Of a DNA stretch of 64,000 bases, positions 22,801 through 35,635 are shown in pieces. Every line of letters begins with the position of its first letter. Within the stretch, counting starts at the first letter, position 1. The position numbers were made by a program, and so were the translations under genes. Origin of the DNA: Neocallimastix lanati (nom. inval.) (taxonomy: Eukaryota; Neocallimastigomycota; Neocallimastigomycetes; Neocallimastigales; Neocallimastigaceae); assembly GCA_016946835.1 (NCBI GenBank), contig JACVTC010000036.1, forward strand, positions 587,501 through 651,500, in the 5' to 3' direction. The notes below the pieces were generated by a model. The model was not told where the DNA came from. It saw only the letters and a program-made list of their open reading frames with translations, and did no database searches.

Positions 22801-23559
22801 AAAAAAAAAAATTCACAAAATAAAATTAAATAAACGTAAATTAAATATTTTAAAAGTAATTTTATTTTATTATTATTATCAAATACTTGATTTTAATAAA
22901 TAATTTTCAATTAAATATAATCTTTGCTTTTGACCTTTTAATTAAATGGTGTTGTTAGACCATTATTTAATTTTATTATATCATTTAATAAGTAATACTA
23001 ATTATTTAATATATCAATTATATATATTTTTATAAAATATTATTATTATTATAATTAATACATTCTATTAATACATTATTTTAATTATTAATTACTAATA
23101 CTTTTATTATTATAAATGGATTGTAGATTATTACATTCTCATTATTTCTTATAAAATATTTCATAATTTTTTATATTAATCTATTTATAACATTATAAAT
23201 ATTTAATGTACTTTTTTAAAAAATGAAAAAAAATGTAAAAAAAAGGATGATCACAACCAATAAAATCACTCACCGTATTTTATTAAAACTTTAATTATTA
23301 TGTTTTTAAAATTTAAAAAGTTTATTTTATAATATTACTTTATAGATTAAATATTATATTCATATTATAATTAATAATTAATTATTTATTTATTATTTAT
23401 TTAAATTAGTTAAAATAAAATAAAAAAAGTATAATATTAATAATTTATTAGTATATAATTAATTAATTATTGTTGATTAATTATTAACAGATTTAAATTA
23501 AATGTTAATTATCATTATTTATAATAATATTTCATATTCTTTATATTTATATATTTATT

Positions 23560-23675
23560 TATATTTATATATATATTTATATTTATATATATATTTATAT
23601 ATATATATTTTTTTTATTATATTCATTATATTCATTATATTCATTATATTCATTATATTCATTATATTCATTATT
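23560..23675. repeat. Short tandem repeats (TATATTTA)n and (ATATTCATT)n
   Basis: TATA/TTTA-type repeat followed at about 23619-23673 by roughly six copies of the 9-mer ATATTCATT. No coding meaning. Confidence 0.85.
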
Positions 23676-24888
23676 ATAAAGACATATTTTGGTATTTATA
23701 TTCTATTTAATAATTAATATTCTATTTAATTTTTTATTTTAATCTATTTAATATTATTATATTGCACAGTTACTATTTCATTTAATAGTTATTTATAAAT
23801 CTATGAATATAAATATATAAATCCTATTTTTAAGATTTTATTTAAATTTATATAATGATGATAATATATAATAATAATAATAATAATAAAAATTTAAAAT
23901 TAAAAATATATATATATATTTTGTTTTATTTATTATTATTTTTTATCATATTAATAAATTAAAAGTAATATTCTAATAATAAAATATTAATTTAAATAAA
24001 TGAATTTTCTATTTTTAGAATATTTTAATATTGAATTTTGGGAAATACAAAAAGAATATAAAAAAATATATATGTTATATATGTAAAATAATAGGTTATG
24101 CTTATAAAAATATAAAATACATATATAATAATAAATAATTGAATAATTGAATAATAAATAATAAATAATAAATAAAGTTAAATAATAAATAATAAATAAT
24201 AAATAATAAATAATAAATATTTAAATAATAAAATTTAAATAATAAATAATAAATAAATAATAATAAAATTATAATACTAACATATATATATTATATAATA
24301 TTTGATGTATTTTCATATTAAAATTAAAACTATTAATACAATATACATTTATATTATACTATATAATATCATTTAATTTTACCTATTCTACTTTTTATTT
24401 TTCATAATTGTTTATATTATATTCTCTATTTATATTTTATATATATAATTTTTAATTAAATATTAAATATAGGTTGCACACTTTTTTTTTTAATTTATAA
24501 TAGTTAAATGTTGCGGTCTATATGAATCAAAATTAAAAAAAGTTAAATAATTATATAGGTCACTTTTTTTTTTTTTATTTTTTAATTTTATATAATTCTT
24601 TTCAAAAAAAAAATTTTTTTTTTAAAGGTCATTCAATTAATATTGAATAATTACAGTTAAAAATAAAACTTTAAAATACCCTTAAGTATATAATATTTAA
24701 TTAGAAATTTTACTATATTATAATAACATTCACAATTTAGTAATATAGTAAAATAAAAAAGGACATTAATATAAAAAGAAACACACATTAAATTTATTGA
24801 AATACTATAAAATCAAATATTTATTTTATAATTAATTTTTATAAAAACAAATTATTAAAATTATATAAATAAAGAATAAATTTAAAAA

Positions 24889-25938
24889 ATGGATTCAAAA
24901 GGAAAGTGGGGATTCAATAAGGAAAATTTCTTATTCTTCATTCCACCAAGAATTGGAATGTATGTTATTTCAGCTTTAACTATTGTAAGTTCTTTAATAA
25001 AAATCATTTAAAGTTAATTAAATTCATATAAAATTATCGTTAAAAATTAAATTCGAAATATATATATATATTAAAAATAATTTATTTTATCATATGAAAA
25101 ATAAACATGAATTTAAATCTGAAAAATAACAAATATTAAAAAATAAAAATATTATATATTATATACATAATAGTTAACTATTAAAATTCCATCAACCTTT
25201 AATCTTACTGGTCTTATTTTAACTATATTTGATTTATCAATCATAGTCATTAGTGCTTTAGGTATTTACTCGACTAAAAAGGTAAATCTCTATCATAATT
25301 AATGAATTTTAAAATTCAATCAATATACAATTGATTAAATGAAAAAAAAATATGAATATTTTTTTTGAAGACAATAACTAAACAAATTTGAATTTATTTT
25401 GGAATTTTGAAATATCTAGGACAAAGTTGACTTATTAAGATACTTTAATGTATCTAGATGGACTGTTGTTGCTATATTAGCTTCTTACTATTGTTATCTT
25501 GTATTATTCTACTTCTTCTTCTTAGATGATCTTGTTGAAAAATGTGAGGATATTTACGTCTCCTTATTAGAACGTAATACCTTCTGTAATAGAAGTAACA
25601 TTAAACATTCTATTATTTTGGAACTTGTTGGTATGATTTTAGAAGTTTTATTCCAAGTAAGTACATTAAATAAAAATACAAATAAAAATAACAATTAATA
25701 TTTTTTTTTTAAAAAAAAAGAAGAAATAAATAATATAAAAGTATAAATCTTTAATAAATATTTTTTAATTTTTATTAAATAATAATAATAATAATAATAA
25801 TAGACTTATCTTAGTTATCAATCCCACAAATATGTTACTGAAATGCAAACCTTTGATGTTGAATATGAAAACTTAGAATCTCAAAGATACAAGAATAAGC
25901 ATCGTATTATACCAGTTGAAACCAATGAAATTTATTAA
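24889..25938 (+). CDS. Small four-helix membrane protein, 4 exons, with an apparent 2-nt frameshift in exon 1
   Basis: Exons 24889-24986, 25174-25281, 25420-25656 and 25804-25938 have GTAAGT/GTAAAT donors and TAG acceptors. Exons 2-4 join in phase 0. The ATG at 24889 opens a frame through FFIPPRIGM, but the frame needed by the donor at 24987 and by exon 2 is shifted by 2 nt. Removing one TG from ATGTGTATG near 24958 would restore a 191-residue protein. Four hydrophobic segments are visible, encoded around 24960-25200, 25201-25270, 25457-25525 and 25605-25680. A hydrophilic C-terminus ends PVETNEIY. The shape resembles MARVEL/tetraspan-like proteins, but no family motif is decisive. It is either a recent pseudogene, a sequencing error, or has a start I cannot see. 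Confidence 0.65.
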
Positions 25939-26726
25939 TTCTAAACATTGGACAAAAATGTTAGCAAAGTATGCTAAAAAGAATATAATAGAAAGAGTAG
26001 TTTTGGTCATTAAATAAAATTATTCATTTTATTACAAATAAAAACTATTTAATATTTTATTATTATCATTTATGGTAATAAAATATTTATGGAAAAGAAA
26101 ATAACAAAATAGATTTTTTTTTATTTTATTTTTTTTTTTTAGCCTTTTACAAAAAATCGTAATATATATTTTTATATTATACTTTATTTATATAGTTTAA
26201 ATAATTTGATATAAAAACAATTTTTTTTTTTATTAAAAGTTTTTATTTTAATTACTTTAAATTAAAGCAATGTCATTCTATATAAACAAAAAAAAAAAAA
26301 AAAACTATTTTATTGTAATATTTTTTTTTCACATTAATTTATATATACAAACACATTTTATTATTACTAATACTATTATTATTTTTTATTAATGTTAATA
26401 TAATTATGTAATAATAAAACTAAATTATTTTGTAAATAAAAATATATAATATACAATATTATTGTTTAAATAATTTGATATAAAAATCAATTTTTTATAT
26501 ATATATATATATATATATTTAAAGTATTTTAATTTCTTTAAATTAAAATAAATATTATTATTAATTTTTACTTTTATACTACTAAAGCCGTTCACTATTT
26601 TATTATCATTATGCCTTTTTTTTATTTTTATTTTTATTTTTTTTTTGTTTTTATTATAAAATAATAATAAAAATATAATATACAATAATAAAAATAATAA
26701 AAATAATAATTCATATTCATACTTCT

Positions 26727-26767
<41 letters not shown>

Positions 26768-27114
26768 ATAATAATAATATTGTATTAATTTATTATTAAA
26801 ACCATTTTTTAAATTAATATTTATTTTGTTTTTGTTTTTGTTTTTATTTACCTAGAACTAATTATAAATTATAATAATTAGTTTGTAAGAAAAATATTCA
26901 TAATGAATTTTTTTGTAAAACAAAACAAAACAAAAAAAAAAAAATATATATATATATATATATAATATAAAATAATGGTATATGGCTATTCTATTTATTG
27001 TTGTAGAGAAATTTACTGTTTAAAGATACTCCAGCTAGTCTTCGTTTATTAAATGATAGTAATGAAAATGAAGGTTATAATTTTCTTTCTTTTTGATTGA
27101 TTTTTAGTTTTTTG

Positions 27115-27151
<37 letters not shown>

Positions 27152-27800
27152 ATAAACAATTCTGAATCTTCAGCCTCTAAAAAAAAAATGATTTTGCTTG
27201 CTCAAGTTTCCTTTGAGGAATTAGTAATTTGGACTAAAATCATTTAAATATTGATGAAAATTTAAATAATTCCCAAAATACTAATTCTCAAAATAATAAT
27301 AATTTAAATACAAATAATACATTTTTAAATGCAGATGTTGAAAGCTCTCCTTCTTATGAAAATAATAATATTAATAAAAATTTTTATGAACAATAATAAA
27401 ATTAGAAGACATGAAAAATAATAATTTTTCGGGAGAACCCAATTTCAAATTCACCTTGAAAATATTAATTACAAAAAAGTGTAAAAAAAATTTTCAAAAT
27501 TCTAAACAAAAAAATTTTGATAATAATAATAATCATAATAATATATGAAATAGTAAGATCTTTAAATAATAATTATTCTTAAAACTCTTCTTTCTTTTGT
27601 TATTTTCTTACCACCTCAATTTTTTTGAACTTTTTTCTTTGTTTTTTTTATTATTATGTATGAATACCTATTCCTCTTAAGTGTATAAAATAAATTCAAA
27701 AAAAAAAAAAATAAGATTTCGGTTTAAAAGGGAATTATGAACTCAAAAATTTTTATTTCTCAATGCAAAAAAAAAAACTTTAATGAATAATGAATAATAT
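25939..27800. other. AT-rich intergenic DNA with a small Asn-rich relic
   Basis: Mostly homopolymers and A/T repeats, for example AT repeats at 26944-26963. At about 27250-27396 a plus-strand frame encodes a short Asn/Ser-rich segment ending in two stops. It could be a fragment of a former gene, possibly an upstream part of the pseudogene that follows. No intact gene was recognised. Confidence 0.45.
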
Positions 27801-27808
27801 TTCTAATA

Positions 27809-28923
27809 ATGGAAAGTAGTGGAAAAGAAAAAGATAATATTAAAGATAATAAGAATAAGAATAATAAAGATAATAGTAATAAATGTGGTAAGGATGTTGG
27901 ATCTTGAAGTCATGGTGAATGCTGTAGTAAACAAGGACTGTGTGGTAAAAGCGATGACTACTGTCTTGAAGAAAATGGTTGTCAATCGGAATTTGGAAAA
28001 TGTAAATCAAATAATAAGAATAAGAATAAGAATAAGAATAATGATGGTAAATATGGAAAGGGTATTGGACCTTGCCCAGAGGATGAATGTTGTAGTAAGC
28101 AAGGACGGTGTGGTACCACTGAAAAATACTGTACAGTTAAAAAGGGATGTCAATCTGAATTTTTGGAAGATGTTGGGATACTCCAGACACACCAGAAAAT
28201 GAGCCTGAGCCTGAACCTGAACCTGAACCTGAACCTGAACCTAAACTTGAAACTATTCCAGATATTCCAGAAAATGAGCCTGAACCTGAACCTGAACTTG
28301 AAACTATTCCAGATATTCCAGAAAATGAGCCTGAACCTGAAACCTGAAACTATTGTTCCAGATATTCTAGAAAATAAGCCTGAGCCTGAAGTTATTTTAA
28401 AGAAACTTCCAACGGATTTCAAAAGGAGGGGGGGGGAGCGACTACCTCTGCTTACCAAGTTGAAGGTGCCATGGAACGACGATGATCGTGGTAAATCTAT
28501 TTGGGATCGCTTCAATCATCTTTATCCGAAGAACTCCCATTCCACCAACGGTGATGTTACTTCTGATTCCTACTACTAAATTCGATGAATGCTAAATACT
28601 ACCATTTTCTTTCTTTTTCTCCTGTATTGTCTTTTCCCAAATGATATTGTTAGGAAGGAAAAATAAACCAGTGGAATGTGAATGAAAAAAAGATGCCTAT
28701 TTACTATGACTTGTTGCAAATGATTTCCATTCCATTGGTTACACTGTACTGTACTACTGGGATCTTCCATACGCTCTTCACGAAAAGTATGATGACGGAT
28801 GATTAGATTTTCACTCTCAGTATGATTTCGCTTCCTTTGCCGAATTCTGTTTTCGAACGTTATGGAGATCGTGTTAAGAATTGGATCATTATTCATGATC
28901 CATGGACGAATTGTGTTGAATAA
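27809..28923 (+). pseudogene. Broken chitin-binding (CBM18) x2 - Pro/Glu linker - GH1 beta-glucosidase gene, truncated
   Basis: Two hevein-type chitin-binding modules are readable: one at about 27890-28010 containing GECCSKQGLCGKSDDYC, one at about 28050-28160 containing DECCSKQGRCGTTEKYC. In the first, the second Cys codon is TGA (27905-27907); in the second, the first Cys is Tyr. A linker of repeated PEPEPE and ETIPDIPENE follows (about 28170-28400). Then comes glycoside hydrolase family 1 sequence read across several frameshifts: LPTDFK, TTSAYQVEGA, GKSIWDRFNHLYP, YYWDLPYALHEKY, AEFCF and YGDRVKNWIIIHDPWTNCVE. The GH1 part stops just after the normally conserved NEP acid/base motif, here HDP, so the second half of the barrel is absent. 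At least five frameshifts or stops make this non-functional. The living parent would be a secreted cell-wall or cellulose-degrading enzyme. Confidence 0.85.
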
Positions 28924-29526
28924 ATTATATATATATACTATATATACTTTATATTTTGTATATATTATATTTCATCTTTATATTTTCACTTGAATGAACC
29001 TTCCTAAACTATTAGTAATTAAAGTTTAACTTTTAAATATAACTTTTTTTTTTTTTTTTATATTTTTAAATATAAAAATTTAAATATACAATTATTTTTT
29101 ATGATGTCTGGAGTACATTTTAATCATTATTACCATTTAAATATTTATTTTTGAGATTTTCCTCATCAATAACTTTTTCTTAAAAGAGAAATAGGAGTCT
29201 TGAGAACTATTGCTTGGATATTCAAAGTTTCATGGTTCTTCTTCAATGCATTTTGATATCGTTCATATAGTTTACCTATATATTTTTCCGTATTCGTAAT
29301 GGTATTTATTATATATTAGTATTTTTCTAATCTTTTACAAATTAAGACTAATAGAAATTATTTTTTAGTTATTTATTTATTGATTTAATATCTAAAATAT
29401 TTGAAATATTTGATTATTAACTCATTTATCTTTATTTTTTTTATTATAATTTTTAAGCGCCATATTCTCTAGATGCAGCACATTCTAATTTTTTATTTTT
29501 AATTACGAATGTTATCATTTCATAAT

Positions 29527-30122
29527 TGTACAATTCACAATGTGGCTTAAATATTTTTAATTAATTGCCACGTTATATAATTTTTTTTACCAATAAATAA
29601 ATAATTAGATAAATAATTAAATAAATAATAAAAATCATTTTTGAAATAAGTCTATATTTTATTATAAAGTATTTTTGAATAAATAAATAATAAATAATAA
29701 ATAATTTACACTAATTTTTTATTAAGAATAAATATAAATATTTCAAATATTAAGCAGTAAAAAAAAATATTTTCATATATACTTCATATCTTCATATTAC
29801 TGTTATATTAAAAAAATATATATTACTTATTCTGAATAATAAACAATTATATATATAGAATATCAATATAGTTATTTTTATTATTAATATCAATATCGAT
29901 ATTTTATATAATTATTTTTATTATTAATATTAATATCAATATCAATATTATATAGTTTTTTTTATTTTATTAAAATTTTAATAATAAAATAAAACTAAAA
30001 AGTGATAGAAATCAAGATTAAATATAAAAGAGTAATAATAAAACATTTTTAACCTATTTTTTTTATTTATTTATATGTTTATTTTTTAAAAATATTTTAA
30101 GCCACATTTTGAGAAATGTACC
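29527..30122. mobile_element. Candidate MITE-like element with about 30-bp terminal inverted repeats
   Basis: The left end GTACAATTCACAATGTGGCT (29527-29546), followed by TAAATATTTTTAA, matches the reverse complement of the right end (about 30090-30122, GTACATTTCTCAAAATGTGGCT...) with a few mismatches. The interior is A/T-only and non-coding. No clear target-site duplication was found, so this is tentative. Confidence 0.4.
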
Positions 30123-30694
30123 TTATTTTAATTACTACTATATTTTACCAATATCTTATTCGAGGTTATGTTTACATATTAATAATATTAAACACTAATT
30201 TATGCTCGATATTAAAAAGAATAATATCCAGATGAAAAGATCATTAAAGCTTCTAATATTTATAATTAGTTATTAGAGTTTAAGGAAATAGTTAGATCTT
30301 ATATAATTGTATTTTTATTATTATTGAAATTGCATATTTACATATTAATTAATTGATTAATTATTGAACTTATTTTTAATGCGTCACATTATGAAATGTT
30401 TCAAATTCAAAAAATAAAAAAAAAAAAAGGCATAGTAATCATTACTTTAAATAATTAAATTTGTTTTATACTAAATCCATTATATATATAATGAATTATA
30501 CTCTAAATATATCTGTATGTAATTGGAATTTTTGTTTGCATATAAAAAATTTTTTTTTTATTTTTAACCATTCTATAGTTGAGTTCAATAATTTATTAAA
30601 TTCATGGACATTTTAGATTAAAAATATTTAAAATACTAAAAAATATATTGCATTACATTTAAATAATATTAAATAAGGTTAAATATCAAATAAT

Positions 30695-30888
30695 AATAAA
30701 TAATTGAATAATAAATAATAAATAAATAATAAATAATAAATAATAAATAATAAATAACAAATAATAAATAATAAATAATAAATAATAAATAATAAATAAT
30801 AAATAATAAATAATAAATAATAAATAATAAATAATAAATAATAAATAATAAATAATAAATAATAAATAATAAATAATAATAAGAGCAT
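30695..30888. repeat. 7-bp simple repeat (AAATAAT)n
   Basis: Same heptamer as the array at 6160-6395, with about 25 copies. The open frame across it is an artefact. Confidence 0.9.
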
Positions 30889-31289
30889 TTATTAATAAAT
30901 AATTGAATAATAAATAATAGATAATAATAAGTGATAATAGTAGTAGTAAAAATAATTAATAATGAAGTAATAAATAATAAATTTGAAAATTTATATATTT
31001 ATTATATAATTTATTTATTATTATTTAATATTACTATTATCATTATTACATAATATTTCATTTATATTTATATATATATAAATAAATATATTAAATAAAT
31101 GAAATATATATTATTTATATGTTAATAGTATTTTATGTATATAAAATAATTTATAAATATTTTCAAATAATTAATTTTTTACTTACTTCTTAAATAAGAA
31201 AAAATTTAAATTAAATATTAAATTACATCATCTTAATATAATAATTTAGCCCATTAAGAATTCAATAATTAATAAATGGAAAATATTAA

Positions 31290-31557
31290 AATAAATAGAT
31301 AATTGAATAAATAAATAGATAATTGAATAAATAAATAGATAATTGAATAAATAAATAGATAATTGAATAAATAAATAGATAATTGAATAAATAAATAGAT
31401 AATTGAATAAATAAATAGATAATTGAATAAATAAATAGATAATTGAATAAATAAATAGATAATTGAATAAATAAATAGATAATTGAATAAATAAATAGAT
31501 AATTGAATAAATAAATAGATAATTGAATAAATAAATAGATAATTGAATAAATAAATA
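31290..31557. repeat. 20-bp minisatellite
   Basis: About 13 essentially perfect copies of the 20-bp unit AAATAAATAGATAATTGAAT. The uniformity suggests recent expansion or ongoing homogenisation. The minus-strand open frame through it is an artefact. Confidence 0.95.
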
Positions 31558-32192
31558 GAAATAGAAATAAAGAAATAATAATAAAATAAAACAAATTAAA
31601 ATAAAAAAACAAATTTTTATTTATATTTTTATTATTAATATTAATATTATTAATATTTTTAATTTTTTATATTAATTTTTATATATAATATATAGAAAAA
31701 TTAAGTATGGAAAAATGGAAAATTAAAAAAAAAAAAAAAAAAAATTTTAAATATTATTGATTTTGTATTATTCACTTTTTTATTTACCTTTTTTTTTTTT
31801 TTTATGATATACCAATTGAATGATTTAAAATTAGAAAAAAAAAGAAAAAAGTTATTTTTTTTTTTATTTAAAAAAGAAATATCATTCATATGATTAATTA
31901 TATAATATTAATAAGGAAAATGATATCGATAACAACAATATAATAATATAAGGCTGTTTGTAAAAATAAAAGTAAAAAAAAAAAAAATGGTAATAAGTAT
32001 ACATAAAAAAAAAAAAAATCTAAAAGATAAATTTATAACAATATAGTAATAATTTAAAGCAGTTCTAAGGATCCTTTTAAAGTATAACAATAAAAATATA
32101 TATATATTTATATATTTATAAGTTTACATGTTTATTGATATATATATACGAGTAATAAATCATTATACTTTATAAAAAATAGAAAAAAAAAA

Positions 32193-32822
32193 ATGAGTAG
32201 TTTTTTTTATCGAATTTATATAGTATTTTTTCTTTCTATTGTGATTGCTATTGCTTTCATCATCTATTGGTTTTTTTATCGAAGAAAAGAAAAAGCAGAA
32301 AAAATAATAACGATAACCAATCAATTGGAAGATACCCATGACGGTAATAGTATTTATTATAATGGTAGTCGTACCCTTACCCTTACAGAGGCTAGTCAAC
32401 TTCAACTTCTAACGAAGAGTGCTTCCCAAAGTACTAGTAGTAATAAACTTGCACAAGAAGAGTTTTATGAAGCTCAATGTGTAGATAATCGTGTGAACTA
32501 TATTAATTATCTTGTTAATCCTGTTCCTTCTTATGAAGAAATAGCTGAAGATTTAAAAATAGAAAGACCAATACCGTTGTCAGCACCAATATACCGATTT
32601 GGTACCAATACAAGTATCAATACCAATATAAATACCAATATGAATTCAAATATAAGTACTAATATGAATATGGAAAAGAAAGAGAATATGGAAAAGAAAA
32701 AGGATAAGGATAAAGATACTAAAATTAATATCATTAATTTAAATAATAATAATGAAATCTGTGTTGAAGTTGAACCCTCTATTCCAATAGAAACAAAAAT
32801 CGAATCGAATGACCATATATAA
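32193..32822 (+). CDS. Small single-pass membrane protein, 209 aa, hypothetical
   Basis: Single exon, with the ATG directly preceded by an A tract. The N-terminus (residues about 8-29, around IVFFLSIVIAIAFIIYWFFY) is one strongly hydrophobic helix followed by RRKEK. This predicts an anchor or uncleaved signal with a cytosolic tail by the positive-inside rule. The tail contains NPVPSYEEIAEDL, reminiscent of Tyr-based sorting or WW-binding motifs, then an Asn/Thr/Met repeat (about 142-160) and a Lys/Glu/Asp-rich stretch. Codon use and base composition resemble the nearby real genes, which supports coding. No family was recognised. It could be a plasma-membrane or vesicle adaptor; that is speculation. 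Confidence 0.6.
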   Translation: MSSFFYRIYIVFFLSIVIAIAFIIYWFFYRRKEKAEKIITITNQLEDTHDGNSIYYNGSRTLTLTEASQLQLLTKSASQSTSSNKLAQEEFYEAQCVDNRVNYINYLVNPVPSYEEIAEDLKIERPIPLSAPIYRFGTNTSINTNINTNMNSNISTNMNMEKKENMEKKKDKDKDTKINIINLNNNNEICVEVEPSIPIETKIESNDHI

Positions 32823-33019
32823 ATATAGTATTGTAAAGAACTATTGTAAAAAAAAAAAAAAAAAAAAAAATTATTAAAGTCATAATAATAAATAGAAATG
32901 AAAGTTAACCCTTTTATATATACCAAACCAATTATTACATGCTTATTAAATTATGTGTTAATAGAAATTATATTCTCTAAAAATAAAAGTATATATTTTA
33001 CTTGTAAATTATTGAAATT

Positions 33020-33052
<33 letters not shown>

Positions 33053-33610
33053 TGTTTTAATTTAAAAAAAAAAAGGAATATTTATATCTATTGATGGATA
33101 TAGATAGAAAAATAGATAGAAAATTTTATAATACAGAGTAGTAAAAATAAAAAAAAATAATAAAAATAAAAAAAAAATAAAAATAAAAATAAAATAAAAA
33201 AAAAATAATAAAAATAAAAAGAAAATAAAAATAAAAATAAAAAAAAAACTATTAATAATTAATTATGATTACACAACAGTAAAATAAGAAATAAAATAAA
33301 TTATTTAATTAAAAAAAAAAAAAAAATTGTAATTTATTATTGTTGTTGTTGTTATTGTTATTGTTGGTTCCATTCTTTTTCTCTCTTCTTATCGTCATTC
33401 ATGCAATAATGAAATTAAAAAATGAAATTAAAAAATGAAATAAAATGAAATGAAATAAAATGAAATGAAATGAAATAAAATAAAATTAAATAATTAATAA
33501 TATATATTATATATTATATTAAGTTCATATTAAAAAAAAAAATTGTATTAATAAAATACTATTGATGTTGTTGTATAAAATATATATATAGATTAATGAA
33601 TAAATGGATT
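32823..33610. other. AT-rich intergenic DNA
   Basis: A/T homopolymers, an (AAAAT)n-like run at 33140-33250 and an AAATGAAAT-type repeat at 33400-33485. No gene seen. It separates the convergent genes at 32193 and 33613. Confidence 0.6.
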
Positions 33611-33612
33611 TA

Positions 33613-33731
33613 TTAAGAATTTTTATTCTGGTGGTTGATTTGATTTGATTTGGTTGGCTGCTTTTTTTTTTTTTTTTTTTCTATTTCTTTTTTTCATGAT
33701 GACTATCGTTCTTTATAGAGAGAGGGGGAGT

Positions 33732-33766
<35 letters not shown>

Positions 33767-34082
33767 TTCATAATATAATGTTTAATATTTAGAATATATA
33801 AAATATATATATATATATATATATATAAACATTAAAAATATTAAAAAAAAATGTTAAAAAATAATATTTAGTATTTTATTATTATTATTTATTATTATAT
33901 ATTATATATAATACTTTATATTTAATTTTTATTTTATTCTTTTTTTTTTTTTTTTTTTTTAATAAATATCGTTAAATATATATATATATAAATAATTACC
34001 AAGGTAGAATAATAGTTGGAGGTATAATAGCCAGCCCAATACCAGGCCATCATCATATTCATGAGCGCTTCATCTTTTGGAA

Positions 34083-34124
<42 letters not shown>

Positions 34125-35594
34125 TAAATAAAATAAAATAAAATAATTAATATAAAGTAATATGTAAATTTTTATGTATTTATATATGATAGGTTTAACT
34201 TAATATTATAAATAAATAAATAAAACTATAATTATCAATAATAATAATAATAATAAAAATAAATAAACTTACCAGCTTTTGAAGAACCTAAAATAAAATA
34301 TGTTAAGATATAGAAATGTATATATATATATATATACATAAAAATTAATTTTTAAACATTTAATAAATAAATAAATAAATAATACTTTATAAATAAATAA
34401 ATTATGAAAATAAAACAAAAAAAAAAAATTTTTTTTTTTTCTACTATAATATCTAAAATATTTCTGTTTAAAACATAATAAAATATAAAATATAAAAAAA
34501 AAAAAAAATTTTTTTTTTCTTTACCTGAGGATCCTGTATAATCCTGTGGTGGTGGTGGATAGGAATAACCATATCCATTATAATAATTCTAGAGTAAGAG
34601 TTGGTAAAAAATAATAATAATAATAATAATAATAATTAATATTTATAGAATTTATTATTAAATAGCTATATAAATAGGAAAGTTTAAAAAAAATAAAAAA
34701 AATTTTTTTTTTAATTTTTTTTTTTTTTTTCTTACATTAGTATTATAATTTTGTGAATAATAATAATCTTGTGATTGCTGTTGTGGCTGTTGTGGCTGTT
34801 GAAATTGTGATTGTGGTCTATTGATCTCAGTACCATCGCCATTCTCATCGTTATCTTCACCATTATCGTCATCATTATCATCATTACCATCATCATAATG
34901 ATATGGTTCTGAGATTGAGTAATCATAAGTTTGTCCACTAAGAGTATTTGTATTATTTGTTAATGTTGATGTTGATGTCGTGGTCGTGGTCGTCATATAT
35001 TTATTTTTTTCTTGACCTTCTTTTACTTTTTCTTTTCCTTTTATTTTTCCTTTAAGGGTATTAGAGGTAGCAGATGGAGAAGCTGTGGACATCGATAGGG
35101 ATGAAGGATTCGTTAGTAAAGCATTATTGGATAGTGATTTTGATTGTGAAGAAAAAGAAGATTCAAGAGAGGATACGGTAGATCGTGTCCTTTCCTTATC
35201 TTTATTATTATTAGATGTAGTATTATTATTATTAGAACTAGTAGTATTAGTATTATTAGTAGAAGTAATGTCAGTGGTGGTAGTGGTAGTGGCATTAATG
35301 GTAGTTCCTGTTGTTATAATTTTTTCCGCGGGAGTTGATTTATTACCTTTCATATTTTTTGAATTTGTATTCGTTGGAGTAGAAGAGGTGGATTCCACTG
35401 TATCCCCATAGTCAATAGCATACATATTAATATTGACATCATCCTCAGGTTGATCATAGTGTAAAAAGTTATTATGATTATTACTATTACCAGATTTAGA
35501 ATTATTATTATTTTTATTTTGTTCTCTTCTATTTTTTCTGGAACGTCTTGATCTTTTTTTTGATTTTGACTAAACAAAATAAATAATAAAATTA

Positions 35595-35635
<41 letters not shown>

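Larger units (their letters stand above)
20176..24880. other. AT-rich intergenic DNA with simple repeats
   Basis: No gene was recognised. It holds homopolymer tracts, the hexanucleotide repeat at 21796-21913, the inverted repeat at 22742-22780 and a short tandem repeat at 23560-23675. Two related segments, about 22300-22350 and 22660-22705, look like diverged copies of one short repeat. Confidence 0.6.
28924..32160. other. AT-rich intergenic DNA with repeats
   Basis: No gene was recognised. A somewhat more balanced segment at 29100-29290 beside the GH1 relic could be more of that pseudogene or another fossil. The rest holds the features listed at 29527, 30695 and 31290. Confidence 0.5.

Noticed and set aside
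27905-27907. UGA at a conserved Cys codon, which could suggest selenocysteine
   Set aside because: The gene has several frameshifts and further lost residues, so the UGA is best read as a nonsense mutation.
35085-35411. Open frame on the plus strand opposite SMN exon 6
   Set aside because: It is the antisense of Thr/Ser/Asn-rich coding sequence; the minus strand has the consistent splice sites and SMN motifs.
35340-35450. IDYGDTVE in SMN exon 6 as a Tudor-domain remnant
   Set aside because: Only one short Tudor-like motif; the rest of the beta-barrel pattern is absent.
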